The translations under genes were made by a program, and so were the position numbers. Positions 42,366 through 45,699 of a stretch of 45,699 nucleotides of DNA are shown piece by piece; positions within the stretch are counted from its first letter, which is position 1, and each line of letters begins with the position of its first letter. The notes under the pieces are model-generated. The model made no database searches and was not told where the DNA came from. It saw only the letters and a program-made list of their open reading frames with translations. The stretch comes from Shewanella basaltis (GTDB lineage: Bacteria > Pseudomonadota > Gammaproteobacteria > Enterobacterales > Shewanellaceae), in contig NZ_JAKILA010000031.1 of NCBI RefSeq assembly GCF_023283885.1, positions 1-45,699 on the forward strand, in the 5' to 3' direction.

Positions 42366-42550
42366 GGCCAAAGTCCGATCTTTCGCTCAAATAAAAAGGC
42401 CTTAGGTTTGTCGATTTGGCATTTTGCATATGGTCTTGGATTTTGAGGAGGGATAGCTTGCTTGTAATAAAGAGGAACCCGTGGGTTCAAAGTCCCTATC
42501 TTTCGCCAAAACAAAAAAGCCCCATCATTTCTGACGAGGCTTTCTCGATA
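42366..42550. repeat. Composite tRNA-like repeat, copy 3
   Basis: Contains aaagtccgatctttcgc at 42370-42386 (as at 38278 in copy 2), an aaaaggcctta segment as in copy 1, and a fuller tRNA-like unit at 42445-42508: ggagggatagcttgcttgta... ending gtgggttcaaagtccctatc and tttcgcca. A weak terminator-like hairpin (aagcccc/gaggctt) follows at 42517-42543. No functional tRNA. Confidence 0.5.
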
Positions 42551-42554
42551 AATA

Positions 42555-42581
42555 TGGCGGAGGGATAGGGATTTGAACCCA
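42555..42581 (-). repeat. att-like tRNA-Ser 3'-end fragment, right copy
   Basis: Identical over 27 bases to 38342-38368 and in the same orientation. Together they delimit a 4.2-kb segment made of mobile-element remnants. Confidence 0.8.
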
Positions 42582-42703
42582 AACAATCAGCCACAAAATA
42601 AAACTAAAATTCATTATAATCAATAACTAATCGAAAAATCACATCTCAGAAAGTGAACATTCGTAGTCGATATATGACATTTAAGTCTTTATCGGTTAGG
42701 TTG

Positions 42704-42825
42704 TCAATGATTAACGCCCACATCAGCGGGCAGCCGTAGTGGAGCTATTTTGTGCAAAAATGACCGAAGGGAATGCACAAAAATTGCGGAACGTAGGTTG
42801 CTCCACTGCATATGATTGTTATACG
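42704..42825 (-). repeat. Integron attC-like site d (last of the array)
   Basis: On the minus strand the outer core GTATAAC overlaps the stop of the lipoprotein ORF, and the site ends GGGCGTTAATC. The arms gcagtggagc and gctccactac make the long imperfect stem. The sequence to its left shows no further cassette. Confidence 0.75.
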
Positions 42826-43289
42826 CCCCCACAGGTAACCTCTATACAGCTTTCTATTGCTTTTGTTGAAAGATCTACGTCGCATCGCTTACGTATTGAA
42901 TTTTCAATTTCTATCATCGCTGGCCTAATCCTATCGATCTCAGACTGAGCGGGACGGCGATTGATATCAATGTAGGTATGGTGAAATTCAACTACGCCCT
43001 TGTAGTTAGTGCGAAAATAGAAATTTCCGTGTAATCCATCATAGCTATACAGAAACCTATCAATAGTCTCCGGTTGCTGCACACCGCTCAAAGTCAATTC
43101 ACGACCGCCTTGTTCGATTCGGTGCTCTACACCGGAAACGCCAGAAACTGCTTTAGTTGCCTCAATCATACACTCTATAGGAAGCCTTACTTCACCAACT
43201 GGGGTGTATCTGGAAACTCCGTATAATGAGTCACATCCCCCTAAAATGGTTACGCTAGAAATTGTAAGTAGTGTAACTATTACTCTCAT
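42819..43289 (-). CDS. Cassette gene: hypothetical lipoprotein
   Basis: 156 residues with lipobox ILGGC (Cys19). The mature part has EVRLPIECMIEATKAVSG, a strand pair with a central GLHGNFYFRTNYKGVVEFHH, and a C-terminal helix ending in several cysteines (KRCDVD, ESCIEVTCGG). No family recognised. Its start lies 15 bases after the attC core of the preceding cassette, and its stop is inside attC d, typical integron cassette layout with little spare DNA. Confidence 0.75.
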   Translation of the reverse strand: MRVIVTLLTISSVTILGGCDSLYGVSRYTPVGEVRLPIECMIEATKAVSGVSGVEHRIEQGGRELTLSGVQQPETIDRFLYSYDGLHGNFYFRTNYKGVVEFHHTYIDINRRPAQSEIDRIRPAMIEIENSIRKRCDVDLSTKAIESCIEVTCGGV

Positions 43290-43304
43290 GCACTGATCTC
43301 TAAT

Positions 43305-43390
43305 TGCGTATAACGCCGCCAACACAGGCCGAGCGACAGCGAGGTCCAGCCCGCGTCTTTTTGCGGGCGATTGTGCTTGGCCTTGTTAAG
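43305..43390 (-). repeat. Integron attC-like site c
   Basis: Minus strand: CTTAACAAGGCCAAGCAC at one end, GGCCTGTGTTGGCGGCGTTATAC at the other, with a GC-rich hairpin (cccgcaaaaagacgcggg) between. The core GTTATAC deviates by one base from GTTRRRY. 86 bp, shorter than its neighbours. Confidence 0.78.
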
Positions 43391-43394
43391 AGCT

Positions 43395-44096
43395 TTATTT
43401 AAGCAAAAATTCAACGTAAACCTCTGACGATATATTAACCTTACCTGGCTGAAAGTCGTATGTTGTAGTTTTTGAGTTAGCCGACTCTCTTCTTCTAGCA
43501 GTAACTACGATTTCTTCGAGACTGAACTGACGCCTGATATTTTGCTTGCCTATTTGGTGAACCTTATCAATTCTTGCACCAAATTCGTTGGCCAGAAACT
43601 CTGCATTTTCTTTTGCATTACTTGCTGCTTTAGCTAGTGCTTCACGCTTAAGCTGATCGTAGTTTGAAACATCAGGCTTCACACTGCCAATCTCTGATAC
43701 GTTACTATCTACCAAAGACTGAATCACTGCGCCGTAGAGGCTTATATCTCTGATGATTACATCAATATTCCGTTTGACTACATGACCAATAATGTATGGA
43801 TTATCGTTACCATCATAGTCTTCTGCTGTTTCGACACTTAGTGAAGAGGAGGTAATATCTTCTTCTTTTACCCCTAATTTTATGAGTGAACGGATGGACT
43901 CAGAGGATATTTTATCTACTACCTCTTTTGCTTTTGATGCATCAGTTTTATTAAGGTTATAAACATCATAGTTTATTCGGATAATGTCAGGCGTTGCCTC
44001 AATTTCCCCAGAACCCTCAATCGCAATAATTCTCTCCCCTGAAACAGCAAGAGGGCTTAAAAAAGCGAAAACTAGCAACAGTAAAATTTTCTTCAT
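43395..44096 (-). CDS. Cassette gene: SIMPL-domain (DUF541) periplasmic protein
   Basis: 233 residues with a signal peptide (about 1-20, ending AVSG). The SIMPL/DUF541 domain opens IIAIEGSGEIEATPDIIRIN and continues with KAKEVVDKISSESIRSLIKL, SSLSVETAEDYD and the ALAKAASNAKENAEFLANEFG helix. Family members form periplasmic oligomers of poorly known function, some linked to oxidative stress. The start at 44096 fits AAGGAATTAT upstream. An unusual basic insert (RRQFSLEEIVVTARRRES) lies near the C-terminus. Carried as an integron cassette, stop a few bases from attC c. Confidence 0.87.
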   Translation of the reverse strand: MKKILLLLVFAFLSPLAVSGERIIAIEGSGEIEATPDIIRINYDVYNLNKTDASKAKEVVDKISSESIRSLIKLGVKEEDITSSSLSVETAEDYDGNDNPYIIGHVVKRNIDVIIRDISLYGAVIQSLVDSNVSEIGSVKPDVSNYDQLKREALAKAASNAKENAEFLANEFGARIDKVHQIGKQNIRRQFSLEEIVVTARRRESANSKTTTYDFQPGKVNISSEVYVEFLLK

Positions 44097-44118
44097 TATA
44101 ATTCCTTGCTCGGATTTA

Positions 44119-44237
44119 GCTCTTAACGCCCAACTTAGGGGCAATAACACGTAGGCTAAAATGGGAGCGAAGCGACTGAGCCTACGTGTTATTGTCCCAG
44201 TGAGCGCTAGCGAACGACTACAGTTGTTTGTTAGCTA
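44119..44237 (-). repeat. Integron attC-like site b
   Basis: Minus strand: AGCTAAC overlapping the stop of the upstream ORF, and GGGCGTTAAGAGC at the other end. The arms gacaataacacgtaggct and agcctacgtgttattgcc form a very strong stem. Confidence 0.85.
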
Positions 44238-44653
44238 TACTTGCCTGATTCAAACTCTGAATTTGACCAAACTAAGCCAAGTTCTGGACTTTCCAGTGAA
44301 AACTCAGAAAATACGCAACTATAAGACTGAGCAACGTCGCACATAAAAGATATCCAGTTTATGAAATCTTCTTCGCTCAATTCATTACCATATGGTCGAG
44401 TTGTGCCAGTTAAAAATTGATACCCTTTTTCGTCAACTTCACTGAGCTCGATTTCATAGTTTTCGCTGAGTTGTTTAGCTAGTTCATTTAATTTCGACGG
44501 GACGTCACAAAAATGAGAAAAATCCATCGCGAAAACTGTTTCCTCATTTGCTCCAGAGCCTAAAACAGCATTCCATAATTGAGTTGCTTCATCTATTTTT
44601 CTGTTTTTGATCCGGGAGTAATATTCTTCCCAGGTTTTTTGCGGATCGCTCAT
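44231..44653 (-). CDS. Cassette gene: acidic protein, RraB-like by pattern
   Basis: 140 acidic, soluble residues without signal peptide. After a helical N-terminus (TWEEYYSRIKNRKIDEATQ) comes VFAMDFSHFCDVPSKLNEL, a GYQFLTGTTRPYG strand and a helix with FINWISFMCDVAQ. The strand-helix order (aspartate-phenylalanine strand, helix, TxTxRP strand) reminds me of the RNase E inhibitor RraB, but similarity is weak and should be treated as a hypothesis. AGGAG precedes the ATG by a few bases after the attC core. The stop overlaps attC b. Confidence 0.7.
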   Translation of the reverse strand: MSDPQKTWEEYYSRIKNRKIDEATQLWNAVLGSGANEETVFAMDFSHFCDVPSKLNELAKQLSENYEIELSEVDEKGYQFLTGTTRPYGNELSEEDFINWISFMCDVAQSYSCVFSEFSLESPELGLVWSNSEFESGKYS

Positions 44654-44667
44654 GGAACTCCTTGTAT

Positions 44668-44783
44668 AGCTAACGCTCGCCTAAACGGCGAATTAATAAT
44701 GGGCTAAAATATTGAGCGCAGCGACAATAGCCCATTGTTAATTGTCCGAGCGAGCTTGTGAGCGAATTAAGGCTCTTGTTATG
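44668..44783 (-). repeat. Integron attC-like site a
   Basis: Minus strand: CATAACAAGAGCC with the stop TAA of the first ORF inside it, and TTTAGGCGAGCGTTAGC at the end, close to the end of Vibrio VCR repeats (TTAGGCGGGCGTTAGCC, from memory). The arms aatgggcta and tagcccatt form the inner stem. Confidence 0.85.
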
Positions 44784-45165
44784 TTTTTTTGTACAGATAA
44801 TACCTAAATAAAAGGGCTTGGAATAATGCCGCCAAACCTAATATTTTAGGGGAGTTATTAAACAAGCCACCAACCACAATTATTAGTGGTATTGCGATGT
44901 AAAAAGCATAAGATCCGTTAGTGTACTTTTTTACAAACCAGTGAACAGGAAAACCAACCACTAACCAACCAACGATAGAAATTATCAGGTAAACGCCAAT
45001 ATAAAGTAAAAAAGTAACTGCTAGTCCAAATATATCATTGAGTGATGAAGGAGCCAGGCCATTAAATAAAGACCAAATGGCGATTCCTATACCAACATAG
45101 CCAATACTCTTTATTACAGCACTGTCCCAGTTACTTGAACTCAACTGTGGGCTCCTCGAAAACAT
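44779..45165 (-). CDS. Cassette gene: small polytopic membrane protein
   Basis: 128 residues with four hydrophobic helices (about 18-36, 46-72, 88-102, 105-122), YxxGV and WLVVGFPVHWFVKK between them. No family recognised. The ATG overlaps GTTATG, which may be the core of the site (attI or a lost attC) into which the array was inserted. The stop lies in attC a. Confidence 0.7.
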   Translation of the reverse strand: MFSRSPQLSSSNWDSAVIKSIGYVGIGIAIWSLFNGLAPSSLNDIFGLAVTFLLYIGVYLIISIVGWLVVGFPVHWFVKKYTNGSYAFYIAIPLIIVVGGLFNNSPKILGLAALFQALLFRYYLYKKT

Positions 45166-45441
45166 AACAGCTTATTGAAGGGCTTGCGCAGTAAAGTCAG
45201 TCCCTTAACTTATTGATTAATAATATCCTACATTTGCTATCTTATTGAAGTAAAGCAATTAATTGTGCCTAACAGACAAAAACAAACCGAGGTTGCGCGT
45301 AAAGTAAGATATGCCTAGACGGTAATAAAAATTAAAGGCAATAAAATCAGATGATTATGATTTATCTACTTTTAAATACGATACAACTAAAGAACGATTT
45401 TCAATCAATTTTTATCATAAATTGTTGAAACACCATTATAA
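45166..45441. other. Region upstream of the cassette array
   Basis: About 275 AT-rich bases without a gene. A motif GCCTAAC (45267-45273; reverse GTTAGGC, a perfect GTTRRRY core) could belong to an attI or attC remnant. No integrase frame exists on either strand up to the window end. Confidence 0.4.
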
Positions 45442-45457
45442 CTGTACATAAAAACAG
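45442..45457. promoter_or_regulatory. LexA (SOS) box
   Basis: CTGT-acataaaa-ACAG is a full match to the gammaproteobacterial LexA core CTGT-N8-ACAG, flanked by A and T as in strong sites. The gene it controls is not in the window; to the right only a hairpin-rich non-coding stretch follows. Confidence 0.75.
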
Positions 45458-45513
45458 TGCGTACCACATAAAAGTGTACATATTGATTTTATCTTTCACG
45501 CTTTTGATTTGTT

Positions 45514-45673
45514 CACATGCGCAGCATGTGGCTGTTGGGTTCAAAGGGGTATCCCCTTGCCCGTAGCTCCTATCCGACCTTTTGGAACAAAAGTGGGATA
45601 GGAGCGTACCGGGTTTCGCTGTAGTCCCACTTTTTAAGTGGGCTGCTTTGGCTTCGCACTCACTGAGTGCGAA
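45514..45673. other. Hairpin-dense region with competing stems
   Basis: Within 160 bases: cacatgc/gcatgtg (45514-45530), aagggg/cccctt (45544-45558), gctcctatcc/ggataggagc (45566-45605), aaaagtggga/tcccactttt (45589-45634), cccactt/aagtggg (45626-45642) and ttcgcactca/tgagtgcgaa (45653-45673). Several arms overlap, so alternative folds exclude each other. It could be a structured RNA, an oriT or replication origin, or a leader. A 35-codon frame here (45517-45624) is probably meaningless. Confidence 0.7.
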
Positions 45674-45699
45674 ACGGTTTAAATTGCATTCTTTAAGTG

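Noticed and set aside
42445..42508. Functional tRNA-Thr gene
   Set aside because: Threonine-like anticodon loop and T-loop are visible but the D-arm is absent and the acceptor and T stems pair poorly.
42332..42586. 84-codon minus-strand frame
   Set aside because: Runs through the tRNA-like repeats and the tRNA-Ser fragment; its repeated segments mirror the DNA repeat, not a protein.
45517..45624. 35-codon frame in the hairpin-rich region
   Set aside because: Frame is short, without ribosome site, and explained by the dense inverted repeats.

Overview
The window looks like chromosome of a marine, moderately AT-rich gammaproteobacterium, most likely Shewanella or a close relative. This is inferred from recognisable proteins (YqhA, PpiC, a SatP-type acetate transporter, a PL7 alginate lyase, a split-Soret-type dihaem cytochrome with an OmcA/MtrC-like lipoprotein partner, a CadC/FidL-like regulator pair, several GGDEF/EAL proteins). 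No rRNA and no intact tRNA gene was seen.

Layout. (1) 1-2206 is repeat-rich: 110-bp repeats, four related terminators, a FicTA-type toxin-antitoxin pair (639-1374), a decayed partial copy of yqhA and a TA-flanked MITE-like element that ends inside the yqhA stop codon. (2) 2206-13454 is ordinary core sequence: yqhA, a PL7 alginate lyase, a methyltransferase, small lipoproteins, DUF1993 and DUF2999 proteins, a lipoprotein S41 protease with a translationally coupled small lipoprotein, ppiC and a prolyl oligopeptidase. (3) 13590-17034 holds a second MITE copy, a split-Soret cytochrome plus lipoprotein operon, and a divergent membrane-bound winged-helix regulator overlapping a FidL-like gene, with a CRP-like site between them. 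(4) 17054-30713 holds satP, a GcvR-like ACT protein, three c-di-GMP proteins, a kinase-like phosphotransferase, a small outer-membrane barrel, a flavin reductase/TauE pair, an alpha/beta hydrolase, a DUF1499 lipoprotein, and a permease/ArsR divergon with two near-identical palindromic operators. (5) 31809-38188 is a four-gene locus: DUF4856 lipoprotein, imelysin-like lipoprotein, TonB-dependent receptor and di-iron sterol-desaturase-like membrane protein, with Fur-like sequence upstream. It is probably an iron- or metal-responsive uptake system.

(6) From about 38.2 kb the sequence is accessory. A degenerate island (38342-42581) is bounded by identical 27-bp direct repeats that match the 3' end of a tRNA-Ser. 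It carries an integrase stub, the orphan C-terminus of a possible polymorphic toxin with an adjacent immunity-like lipoprotein, a truncated IS3-family element, a broken RAYT/HUH transposase and an internally deleted derivative of that element. (7) Next to it, 42704-45165 is an integron cassette array on the minus strand: four ORFs, each followed by an attC-like site whose outer core overlaps or closely follows the ORF stop. No integrase is present, so within the window it is a CALIN. (8) The right edge (45442-45673) has a perfect LexA box followed by a dense run of hairpins with competing arms, suggesting an SOS-regulated mobile element starting just outside the window.

Repeats link the regions. 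Two MITE-like families inserted at TA dinucleotides are present, one of them lying within a copy of a tRNA-like composite repeat that recurs at about 30.7, 38.2 and 42.4 kb. All functional assignments come from reading motifs by eye; no database search was possible.
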